The position numbers and the translations under genes are program-made. Of a DNA stretch of 64,000 nt, positions 7,307 through 14,757 are shown in pieces. Source of the stretch: SZUA-370 sp034003955 (GTDB taxonomy: Bacteria; Spirochaetota; Spirochaetia; Treponematales; UBA12059); contig JAVEXO010000009.1 in NCBI GenBank assembly GCA_034003955.1, positions 1-64,000 on the forward strand. Direction: 5' to 3'. Position 1 is the first letter of the stretch. Every line of letters begins with the position of its first letter. A model generated the notes under the pieces. The model was given only the letters and a program-made list of their open reading frames with translations, was not told the DNA's origin and made no database searches.

Positions 7307-9253
7307 ATGGGTGGTAAAACCATACTGTCTATGCTCGATCAGGCTGCAGTCAGCTATGCTGACGATCCTTATGCCCTGAAAAAGACAGATTCTGGCTGGG
7401 AGTCTATCTCCTATGCGCAGATGAAGGAGCGTTCAAGGGCCTTCGCTGCCTGGCTTCTGGGGTGTGGGTACAAGAAGGGTGATTGTGCCGCAATTCTGGC
7501 AGAAGGTTCACCCGAATGGATAGTGGGAGAGCTTGGAATCCTGTCTGCTGGCTTGGTTTCAGTGCCACTTTCAATAAAGCTTCTAGCCGACGAGATTCCT
7601 TTCCGTGTAACGCATTCAGGTGCGGCATTGTTCCTGACTACTGACAATCAGCTTGTGAAGGTTTTTGCCGCACTGAAGAAGGCCAATCTCAAGCCCATGG
7701 TTGTCCTTCTGGATGGAAGCACTGCTACCCTTGACGCCGCATGCGCATCGGCTGGATTCCAGCGAGACAAGGCCATCCTTCTTGATGAGGCTCTTGCAAC
7801 AGGCACAAGAGCCTTGTCGGTGCAAGATTCACCACGGTCTGCAGAGCTGGCTAGACTGGCGGAGTCTGTAGGTGAAGACGACGTGGTAACCATAAGCTAT
7901 ACAAGCGGTACCACGGGTGACCCAAAGGGCATCATGCTTACGCATCGCAACTACTACGAAAATTGCCATGACGGGGTGAAGCTCTTTGGTGATATCTATC
8001 ATTACTCGACCCTCATCATACTGCCCCTGGACCATTCCTTTGCCCACACGGTGGGTATCTTTGCGGGTCTTGTCTGCGGCCTGGCCCTGTATTTTGTAGA
8101 CGCCCGCTCGGGAGGCATGGGCATACTGCGTAACATACCCATCAACCTTAAAGAGGTGGAGCCTAAATTCCTCATGACGGTGCCAGCCCTGTCGGGTAAC
8201 TTCATGAAGAAGATAGTTGCCGGCATAGAGGAAAAAGGTGGGTTCATAGAGAAATTGTTCAAGGCAGGTATACGGGCCGGAATAGCGCTCAATGGTGACG
8301 GATTCCATAAGCCAAGCATAGGTACTGTACTCAGGCACAGCCCGGTACACGGTCTGGCCAAGGCGCTCATTTTCAACAAGATAAAGACCATGGTCTTTGG
8401 CAAGAACATAGAATTCTGTGTCGGTGGTGGCGCCCTGCTCGATGTAAAGCAGCAGGAGTTCTTCGCCTCATTTGGCGTGCCTATATTCCAGGGCTACGGT
8501 CTGACCGAGGCCGCTCCAATCATAAGTTCCAACTCGCCATTATCATACAAGTTTGGAACATCTGGCCGTGTGGCAGCCTCGGTGGAATGCACCATACGCA
8601 AGGCCGATGGCTCCATCTGTGAGACAGGGGAGACTGGCGAGATAGTGATACGCGGCGGCAATGTGATGAAGGGTTACTACAAGAACCCCGAGGCATCGGC
8701 CAAGGCTCTTAGAGACGGTTGGCTGTGGACCGGTGACCTGGCATACTACGATGCCGACGGTTTTCTCGTCGTCGTCGGCAGGGAAAAGGCCCTGCTCATA
8801 GCGGAGGATGGAGAGAAGTACAGTCCCGAGGAGATAGAGGAGGCTGTGGGCAGCTCTACGGAGGCCTTTAGCGAAATCATGGCCTGGAATGAGCAACGCA
8901 AGTACACCATAGCCTTGGTAACTCTGGATACGGACAAGGTCAAGAGGCTGGCTTCCGAGCGCGGTGCCGCCGATCCTGAATCAGTCCTTGCCCTCTTAAG
9001 GGAGGAGTTTTACAAGTTCAGGACAAACTCCAAGGCCAAGAAGGTGCAGGCTGCCTGGATACCCGCAACATTCATGATTGTGCCGGGACAGTTCTCAGAC
9101 AAGGATGGTACCGTCAATTCAACCATGAAGCTGGTGCGGCATCGCGTGGCGGCCTTGTACCATGAGCTCATAGAGTACGCCTACACGAAGAGCGGAGACA
9201 GGCCGGAGAATGAGCGTAACCTCGAGACGCTCAAGAAACTCCTTGACATGTAG
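7307..9253 (+). CDS. AMP-forming long-chain acyl-CoA synthetase
   Basis: 648 residues. The enzyme activates fatty acids to acyl-CoA through an acyl-adenylate and belongs to the ANL superfamily. The P-loop-like A3 motif is TISYTSGTTGDPKGIMLTH (about residues 200-218), followed by QGYGLTEAAP, the TGDLAYYDADG hinge-region motif, and VGREKALLI. The length fits FAA1-like bacterial synthetases. The start at 7307 follows CGGAGGGAAGCC directly; an open-frame ATG 36 bases upstream lacks such a site. The 3' end overlaps the convergent TIGR03915-like gene by 23 bases. A paralogue lies at 32513-34240. Substrate chain length cannot be read from sequence. Confidence 0.9.
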   Translation: MGGKTILSMLDQAAVSYADDPYALKKTDSGWESISYAQMKERSRAFAAWLLGCGYKKGDCAAILAEGSPEWIVGELGILSAGLVSVPLSIKLLADEIPFRVTHSGAALFLTTDNQLVKVFAALKKANLKPMVVLLDGSTATLDAACASAGFQRDKAILLDEALATGTRALSVQDSPRSAELARLAESVGEDDVVTISYTSGTTGDPKGIMLTHRNYYENCHDGVKLFGDIYHYSTLIILPLDHSFAHTVGIFAGLVCGLALYFVDARSGGMGILRNIPINLKEVEPKFLMTVPALSGNFMKKIVAGIEEKGGFIEKLFKAGIRAGIALNGDGFHKPSIGTVLRHSPVHGLAKALIFNKIKTMVFGKNIEFCVGGGALLDVKQQEFFASFGVPIFQGYGLTEAAPIISSNSPLSYKFGTSGRVAASVECTIRKADGSICETGETGEIVIRGGNVMKGYYKNPEASAKALRDGWLWTGDLAYYDADGFLVVVGREKALLIAEDGEKYSPEEIEEAVGSSTEAFSEIMAWNEQRKYTIALVTLDTDKVKRLASERGAADPESVLALLREEFYKFRTNSKAKKVQAAWIPATFMIVPGQFSDKDGTVNSTMKLVRHRVAALYHELIEYAYTKSGDRPENERNLETLKKLLDM

Positions 9254-10025
9254 GCTCTTCCATCTCGACGAGCAGGCTCCAGTAACGCTTTGGCATTCTG
9301 GACGCCTGTAGAGATGGGTTTAGCCTCTCCTGTATGGCAGTCGATTGAAAGTAGCAGCGCCATAGATTCCTGATGGTGTTTTCTCGATCAGAGAAGGCCT
9401 TTAGTAGATCGTCTGAGCCAAGGCTGAAGCCCTCGGCAATGCTCCATGACTGACCCGGCTCATGGAGTATGGCCGTGCCCCGAGTGCTGTCATGGATGAC
9501 GAAACGCATCGGCTCAAATCTAGAGCAGAAATGGTCGGCAATAAGCATGAGTACATCGCTTGATGGGCGTATGGCGGCGTACCAGCATCCATCTGACAAT
9601 TCAGAGAATCGTACAAGGCCTGTGAGCAGGTGAGCCTCCGCTCGTGATCGATGGGCCGCCTTCTCCACGGCTAGAATAACAGGATCGGACAGGTCGTTCA
9701 TGACCTGGGCTCCCTCGAAGCGTAGTCTCCTTATCACCGTGGCAATGCACGAGTCGGCATCGGGGCTGTCTGAAAGAAAGGCTTCTAGCAGGCATCTCAT
9801 GGCCTTAGTGCCGACTAAGCGTGTCATTCTTTGCCATAGAGAGGCGGCACGCTCATCGTCGCGCGTTGCAGTAAACCGGGTCTCGAATAGTTCCTCGGGG
9901 CGGTCTGCCCTGAGCACTCGAGGTGGGGGCGCCGGCGTGTTCAAGGCATCGGCGCAGGCGCATAGGAAGCCAGGAAAGCTACCATCATGGGATATCGTCG
10001 CCTCAGACTCTGACTCACTGGTCAT
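9231..10025 (-). CDS. TIGR03915-type probable DNA metabolism protein
   Basis: 264 residues. It resembles the TIGR03915 family, a partner that in genomes sits next to, or is fused near, a radical SAM protein thought to act in DNA modification or repair. The region around SLWQRMTRLVGTKAMRCLLEAFLSDSPDADSC and the FCSRFEPMRFVIHDSTRGTA strand fit the family; the chain of short motifs ends with the basic RNLWRCYFQSTAIQERLNP helix. This copy has no appended uracil-DNA-glycosylase-like domain, which some homologues carry. The ATG overlaps the stop of the upstream radical SAM gene as ATGA, implying translational coupling. The long open frame that continues upstream in the same frame is only antiparallel coincidence with that gene. 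Confidence 0.75.
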   Translation of the reverse strand: MTSESESEATISHDGSFPGFLCACADALNTPAPPPRVLRADRPEELFETRFTATRDDERAASLWQRMTRLVGTKAMRCLLEAFLSDSPDADSCIATVIRRLRFEGAQVMNDLSDPVILAVEKAAHRSRAEAHLLTGLVRFSELSDGCWYAAIRPSSDVLMLIADHFCSRFEPMRFVIHDSTRGTAILHEPGQSWSIAEGFSLGSDDLLKAFSDRENTIRNLWRCYFQSTAIQERLNPSLQASRMPKRYWSLLVEMEEPTCQGVS

Positions 10026-11467
10026 GGCGTATCCTTCTGGTCCCAGTCTAGCTCGAGTTGCCTGGGTGCCAGGATGTTCCTCGCTCCGTCTGCCAGAGCC
10101 ATACGTGCGTAGCATGCGTCTGGCTCTACCCGTTTGCCCATGGAGGGTAGTAGGGGAGAGACTCCTGAACAGCTTACAAAGAAGGCCGCGCGTTTCATGA
10201 CGACGCCCAGCGTTTTGAGGCTCTCTGGTTTGAGGCTGGAGCGGGAACGAGCCCGCAGTATCTTGCTGGCAGACTTGGGACCTATGCCAGGGACCCTGAG
10301 TAATTCCAGGTAGTCGGCCTTGTTGACGTCTACAGGAAAACGATTGAGATTGCGAAGTGCCCATACGCATTTTGGGTCTAGATCAGGATCCAGGTTTGGG
10401 TGCTCAGGTGACAGTATCTCGTCGGCACGGAACCCGTAGAATCGAAAGAGCCAATCGGCTTGGTACAGGCGATGCTCTCGCAGGAGAGGCGGGCCTGCCA
10501 GGGTTGGAACGCGTGGATCAGAGCCGGCGGGGACGAAGGCCGAGTAATAGACACGCCTGACGTCGTAGGCGAGGTAGAGGTTCTCGGCGAGACTTAGGAT
10601 TGTTGCGTCAGATTCGGGGCTGGCGCCAACGACGAGCTGGGTGCTCTGGCCGGCAGGCAGTATGGCCGCTTTAGGATTACGGGTTCGGCTCTTGCGCGCG
10701 GCCATCACCGATGGGCAGGTCGCTGCATAGATGGGAGCGGGTTCGGCTGCCTGGCTCTTCAGTGCCGGTAGATCCTGCCATGCTGTGTCTGTCGCAGAGT
10801 CTGCTGCTGAGGGGGATTGGGGTGCCGGGAGGCTGGCGCTGGCAGATGGCGAGAGTATACGCCGTGGTTCAAAACCACTGGCACGGGAGAGGGTGCGCAT
10901 GACGCCGAATATGGCTGATGGTTTCTTGTCGGGAGCAACCAGAGCCAGGCTTGCAGCGCTTGGTAACTCAATGTTGACAGAGACTCGATCGGCCCATCGG
11001 GCGGCCTCGGTGACGAGTTCTGGACTGGCGCCGGGTATGGCCTTGAGGTGAAGGTAGCCGTTCCAGTGTTCTTGTATACGGAGGGTCTTGGCTACGCCTA
11101 TCATCCGTTCCATGGTGGCGTCGGGGCAGCCTACGACTCCTGATGACAGGAATACCCCCTCTATGTAGTTGCGCCTATAGAAGTCCATGGCCAGCCGGAC
11201 CAGTTCATCTGGCTCGAAGCCAGCCCTGGGGATGTCGTTTGACCGGCGGTTTACGCAATATGCGCAGTCGTAGGCACAGGCATTTGAAAGCAGCACCTTG
11301 AGGAGAGACACACAACGGCCGTCGGCTGCCCAGCTATGGCAGATGCCTCCGACCGCGGCATTTCCTATCCCACCCTGAGCCGTCTGCCGGGCGCTGCCTG
11401 ATGATGAGCATGAGGCGTCATACTTGGCTGCGTCTGACAGAATCTGTAGTTTGTGATGGGTATCCAT
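10022..11467 (-). CDS. Radical SAM protein, putative DNA modification/repair (TIGR03916-like)
   Basis: 481 residues. The [4Fe-4S] cluster motif CAYDCAYC (Cys64, Cys68, Cys71) lies inside SNACAYDCAYCVNRRSND, the hallmark of this family. The TIM-barrel core continues through EGVFLSSGVVG and SVNIELPS. Near residues 388-405 there is a helix-hairpin-helix, RVPGIGPKSASKIL, a non-specific DNA-binding element. Between about 196 and 262 sits an Ala/Ser/Pro-rich, low-complexity insertion that I would not expect in the core family. GGGGAGA precedes the ATG. It is coupled by ATGA overlap to the TIGR03915-like partner; together they are predicted to modify or repair DNA, with chemistry unknown. Confidence 0.85.
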   Translation of the reverse strand: MDTHHKLQILSDAAKYDASCSSSGSARQTAQGGIGNAAVGGICHSWAADGRCVSLLKVLLSNACAYDCAYCVNRRSNDIPRAGFEPDELVRLAMDFYRRNYIEGVFLSSGVVGCPDATMERMIGVAKTLRIQEHWNGYLHLKAIPGASPELVTEAARWADRVSVNIELPSAASLALVAPDKKPSAIFGVMRTLSRASGFEPRRILSPSASASLPAPQSPSAADSATDTAWQDLPALKSQAAEPAPIYAATCPSVMAARKSRTRNPKAAILPAGQSTQLVVGASPESDATILSLAENLYLAYDVRRVYYSAFVPAGSDPRVPTLAGPPLLREHRLYQADWLFRFYGFRADEILSPEHPNLDPDLDPKCVWALRNLNRFPVDVNKADYLELLRVPGIGPKSASKILRARSRSSLKPESLKTLGVVMKRAAFFVSCSGVSPLLPSMGKRVEPDACYARMALADGARNILAPRQLELDWDQKDTP

Positions 11468-11514
11468 GCCGTCTCCCCGGCAATGATACTATACAAATGT
11501 TAAGCGGTCAACGA

Positions 11515-13044
11515 TCAGGTTTTGTTGTAACGCCTGAGGTCGGAGGGAGGCATGCCCATGGCGGGCAGGGCAAGGAGTAGTCGGCCTTCTACGATTCTGG
11601 CCATGCGGGAACCTATGGCATTGAATGAGAAGAATGCAAGGTCAGACCATGTATATGGAACGCGTATGCGGTAGCTATGTTCATCTCTATGAATAGTCTC
11701 ATAGTTGAACCCGGCAGGAAAGGCGGCCAGATCCGAGGTTCGGCCTTCCATGACGCGGTCATTTGAGTGCGAGCGTATGCGATCCCTCAGGGTACGGTAC
11801 TGCTGCGCCTCGCTTGGTAGGAGCAACCCGCCTTCAAGGATCATGGCATCGAAGTCGTTGCGGAAGCCGTCGCCTCCTATGTCCATGAGCCTATGAAAAC
11901 GTGTGCAAGACATCCATGAGAAATCAAGTTCTACACCGTAGGCACCTATGCCTGTCTGGATGAGTTCTTGCAGGTGGAGCATAAGCTTATGGGCGTTTCT
12001 CAGGAAACGGTAATCAGGATCAACACCGTCTGTCTTTCTTGGCTTGTTGAAGCCTATGGCCTCCAGGCTGTGCCCATGCCCACGCATGGCACAGACATAG
12101 TCATAGACCCTGTTGACGAAGTACTTCATTGAGAAGAACCATTCAGGGGGCGAGACGAAGAGGCCAAGCGGGAAACGGCGCCTGCAATAGAGGCTGAAGG
12201 CCCTGCTACCTATGACAGAATGCACCTGGACCCTGTCACAGGTGCCGTCCAGGCCTATGGTCAGGGCTGAGGCATCTGATCGTATCTTGGCAAAGGTTGG
12301 CTTGCTCGAGCCTAGGCCAAGGAAATGCTCGAACAGGACGGCGTCAGGCAAGGGCCTGACCGGTGAGAAAACACGCTCCCTAATGAGAGGATAATCCTTT
12401 ATGATGCGGATGCTGCGCTCATTTGTTCTGTAGAACAAGGCCGCCTGGAAACGCTTTGTCGCGTCTGTGTTATACAAGGCGTGCATGACCGATGACTCGC
12501 GGAGCAGGGTGTAGTCGGGATGCAGGTCGAGTACTATGCCAAATCGTCGGTGTAGCTCGCCACGCAGGGTAGCAAGGCCTCTGGACAGTTCTGAAAAGCC
12601 TTGGGCAGACAGACTGTCGTCTACGATGATGTTGAGGTCGACGTCTGTTGCATGCTGGACCCCAAGATCGTTATAGGCAGAGAATAGTCGCCCCAGGCCA
12701 AAGACGAATACGGCATCCACGATGCGTGGCTTTAAGGAACCCAGGAATACCAGTCGAATCCAGTTTTCGACGGCAAAGCGGTTTAGGTCCTTGCGGGGGT
12801 AGAGGTAATCGTCGGCAACAGACGAAGGATCGAGTCTATGGAGGCCTGTATCCCGCAGTGTCCTGTTTCGTCTGTCGAAAGTCTTCTCTATGAGGCTAGC
12901 TAGTTCCGAGGGATTCTTGCCAGACCGTGCTCGAGCCTCTAGTTCTTGCTCAAGCTCACGATACTCTGGGTCTCTATACTGCAAGGTACTCAGGCTGTTT
13001 ATCGAGACAGTAGAGCTACATGCCTTGGCGGGCGCTGTTGACAT
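11515..13044 (-). CDS. Nucleotidyltransferase-fold protein, 509 aa
   Basis: The N-terminal part resembles the nucleotidyltransferase fold: VFGLGRLFSAYND (about 114-126) supplies the Gly/Ser-type loop and HATDVDLNIIVDD supplies an Asp-x-Asp pair (Asp134, Asp136) that would bind metal. Helical charged sequence precedes it at about 25-60. The following region, with FEHFLGLG and RIPYTWSD-like stretches, has no recognised domain. The protein is cytoplasmic by composition. A relation to class I adenylate cyclase catalytic domains or DUF294-type transferases is conceivable but unproven. It is a single gene, transcribed away from the argGH leader region. CAGGGG and AAGG lie upstream of the ATG. Confidence 0.6.
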   Translation of the reverse strand: MSTAPAKACSSTVSINSLSTLQYRDPEYRELEQELEARARSGKNPSELASLIEKTFDRRNRTLRDTGLHRLDPSSVADDYLYPRKDLNRFAVENWIRLVFLGSLKPRIVDAVFVFGLGRLFSAYNDLGVQHATDVDLNIIVDDSLSAQGFSELSRGLATLRGELHRRFGIVLDLHPDYTLLRESSVMHALYNTDATKRFQAALFYRTNERSIRIIKDYPLIRERVFSPVRPLPDAVLFEHFLGLGSSKPTFAKIRSDASALTIGLDGTCDRVQVHSVIGSRAFSLYCRRRFPLGLFVSPPEWFFSMKYFVNRVYDYVCAMRGHGHSLEAIGFNKPRKTDGVDPDYRFLRNAHKLMLHLQELIQTGIGAYGVELDFSWMSCTRFHRLMDIGGDGFRNDFDAMILEGGLLLPSEAQQYRTLRDRIRSHSNDRVMEGRTSDLAAFPAGFNYETIHRDEHSYRIRVPYTWSDLAFFSFNAIGSRMARIVEGRLLLALPAMGMPPSDLRRYNKT

Positions 13045-13144
13045 CCTTAGAAAATCCCCTGATGCATAGTTTGAGTCTATCCTGCTCTAAATGTGGGCTT
13101 GGGGTCAAGAATGCACCAGCGTGTCTATAGTCAGTATTGGGCAC

Positions 13145-13173
13145 TTGACCCTGGAGAGCGCTCACGTTATTGT
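13145..13173 (+). promoter_or_regulatory. Promoter of the arg leader-argGH operon
   Basis: A -35 box TTGACC (13145-13150) is followed after exactly 17 bases by a -10 box TATTGT (13168-13173). Five and four of six bases match the sigma-70 consensus. Transcription would begin near 13180, leaving only about 20 bases before the leader-peptide start codon at 13202. Confidence 0.6.
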
Positions 13174-13201
13174 GTGAAGTAACAAAAGTAAGGAGGGTGC
13201 C

Positions 13202-13339
13202 ATGCATAAGGTGCCAATTGTTTTATCTCCTCCAGATACTTGTTGTCTATACGCGACAGGTAGCACTCCAGTCGTATTCTCTGCCTCCACCTTCTCTAGC
13301 GCTTCTCCCCGCCTCCGTCTACGCCTTCGTCGTCGTTAA
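13202..13339 (+). CDS. Arginine-rich leader peptide upstream of argGH
   Basis: A 45-codon frame with an excellent ribosome binding site (AGGAGG at 13191-13196, five bases before ATG). The peptide begins MHKVPIVLSPP and ends RLRLRLRRR followed by TAA, so six of its last nine codons encode arginine (CGC, CGT, CGC, CGT, CGT, CGT). It lies between a promoter and argG, the position and composition expected of an attenuation leader that measures charged tRNA-Arg. A terminator-like hairpin follows 33 bases after the stop. The peptide itself probably has no function beyond stalling the ribosome. What is seen is the frame, codons and site; regulation by attenuation is inference. The overlapping frame from 13170 has no ribosome binding site. 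Confidence 0.7.
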   Translation: MHKVPIVLSPPDTCCLYATGSTPVVFSASTFSSASPRLRLRLRRR

Positions 13340-13372
13340 TTCTTCCCCTACACACAGAGCAATACAATAAAT

Positions 13373-13401
13373 CATCGGACCTGCTTGGGTTCTGATGTTT
13401 T
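13373..13401 (+). terminator. Candidate attenuator hairpin in the argG leader
   Basis: CATCGGACC (13373-13381) can pair with the segment ending TTCTGATG (to 13397), giving nine base pairs with two single-base bulges and a five-base loop. Four U residues (13398-13401) follow at once. This is weaker than a classical terminator but well placed between the leader stop and argG. GGACCT at 13377-13382 could instead pair with AGGTCC at 13438-13443, which would break this hairpin. Confidence 0.45.
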
Positions 13402-13426
13402 GTCATAACTACGAAATTTTCCATGC

Positions 13427-13451
13427 CGCTACGGGCGAGGTCCCTGTGGCG
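13427..13451 (+). promoter_or_regulatory. Second hairpin in the argG leader
   Basis: CGCTACGGG (13427-13435) pairs with CCCTGTGGCG (13442-13451) with one bulged T and a six-base loop. It ends 15 bases before the argG ribosome binding site (AAGGAGA). It is mutually exclusive with the long-range pairing 13377-13382 / 13438-13443, so it may be part of a switch or may influence argG translation. Confidence 0.35.
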
Positions 13452-13478
13452 TGCTGGGTCAATTTTAAGGAGAATCAT

Positions 13479-14756
13479 ATGAAGAAGACAGCATTAGCAT
13501 ACTCTGGGGGGCTCGATACAAGCGTCATAGTCCCCTGGCTCAAGGAACACTATGATTGCGATGTCATAGCCGTATGTGGAGACGTAGGCCAGGATGCCGA
13601 CTGGGAAGGGCTAGAGAAGAAGGCTCTGTCGTCGGGGGCTTCCAAGCTCATCGTCAATGATCTTAAAAAGGAATTCGTAGAGGACACGTTGTGGGCCCTG
13701 GTAAAGGCCGGTGCGCTGTATGAAGGCAGGTATCTTCTTGGCACGGCGGCGGCGCGGCCGCTTATTGCCAAGGCCCTTGCCGAGACCGCACAGGCCGAAG
13801 GTTGCGATGCCGTGGCACATGGATGCACAGGAAAGGGAAACGACCAGGTGCGCTTCGAGATGGGCATCAAGGCTTTTGCCCCGGAATTAGAGATAATTGC
13901 TCCATGGAGGATATGGGACATGGGTAGCCGCGAGGAAGAGATAGCCTATCTCGATGCGCGAGGCATCCCGGTGCCATTTAAAAATGGCGACTCCTATAGC
14001 CGTGACGACAATCTATGGCACGTCAGCCATGAGGGGCTGGACCTGGAGGACACACAGAACGAACCAATCCTTCCTGGCATGCTCAAGATGTGTGTTCCAC
14101 CACAGGATGCTCCTGACGAGCCAGAATACGTTGAACTGACTTTTGATGCAGGCGTGCCCGTGGCCGTAGACGGTATAAGCATGGACGGAGTATCACTCGT
14201 ATCGGTACTCAACGAGCTGGGAGGAAGGCACGGTGTTGGCATCCTCGACATGGTTGAGAATCGCGTGGTGGGCATGAAGAGCAGGGGTGTGTACGAGACG
14301 CCTGCCGGAACGATAATAATGGAGGCCCACGCCAAGTTAGAGCAGCTGTGCCTTGACAGGAAGGCCATGTCATTCAAGGCTACGGTGGCACAACGCTTCG
14401 CCGAGCTACTCTACGAGGGGGAGTGGTATTCTCCCCTCATGGAGGCTGTCAATGCCTTTGTTAACGTAACGCAACAGACTGTATCGGGTACCGTGAGGCT
14501 CAAGCTGTGGAAGGGCAGTCTCAACTGCGCCGGCATGGACTCTTCCTATTCCCTGTATGATCATTCACTAGCCAGCTTCTCTACAGGCCCACTCTTTGAT
14601 CATCATGATGCAAGCGGCTTCATCAATCTGTATTCATTGCCGGTCAAGGCACGGGGTCTCATGAAGGCCAGGCTGGCTTCTCGTGAATCCGCGAAGCAGG
14701 CCCATGGCTCCGGGGGAACGGGGTTTTTATCGTCCAAGATAGTGGCGGCGTACTAG
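13479..14756 (+). CDS. argG: Argininosuccinate synthase
   Basis: 425 residues. It joins citrulline and aspartate with ATP to form argininosuccinate, the next-to-last step of arginine synthesis, in the cytoplasm. The N-type ATP pyrophosphatase loop AYSGGLDTSVIVPWL starts at residue 6. GNDQVRFE, the citrulline/aspartate-contacting region, and the C-terminal GHASGFINLY-like end (here HHDASGFINLYSL) also match. ATG at 13479 follows TTAAGGAGAATCAT; an open frame from 13395 lacks a site. argH starts one base after its stop, so the two form an operon preceded by the leader peptide. No other arginine genes occur nearby, so citrulline must come from elsewhere. Confidence 0.96.
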   Translation: MKKTALAYSGGLDTSVIVPWLKEHYDCDVIAVCGDVGQDADWEGLEKKALSSGASKLIVNDLKKEFVEDTLWALVKAGALYEGRYLLGTAAARPLIAKALAETAQAEGCDAVAHGCTGKGNDQVRFEMGIKAFAPELEIIAPWRIWDMGSREEEIAYLDARGIPVPFKNGDSYSRDDNLWHVSHEGLDLEDTQNEPILPGMLKMCVPPQDAPDEPEYVELTFDAGVPVAVDGISMDGVSLVSVLNELGGRHGVGILDMVENRVVGMKSRGVYETPAGTIIMEAHAKLEQLCLDRKAMSFKATVAQRFAELLYEGEWYSPLMEAVNAFVNVTQQTVSGTVRLKLWKGSLNCAGMDSSYSLYDHSLASFSTGPLFDHHDASGFINLYSLPVKARGLMKARLASRESAKQAHGSGGTGFLSSKIVAAY

Positions 14757-14757
14757 G

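Noticed and set aside
13170..13370. 66-residue frame overlapping the argG leader
   Set aside because: It starts inside the -10 box with no ribosome binding site and is out of frame with the well-supported leader peptide at 13202-13339.
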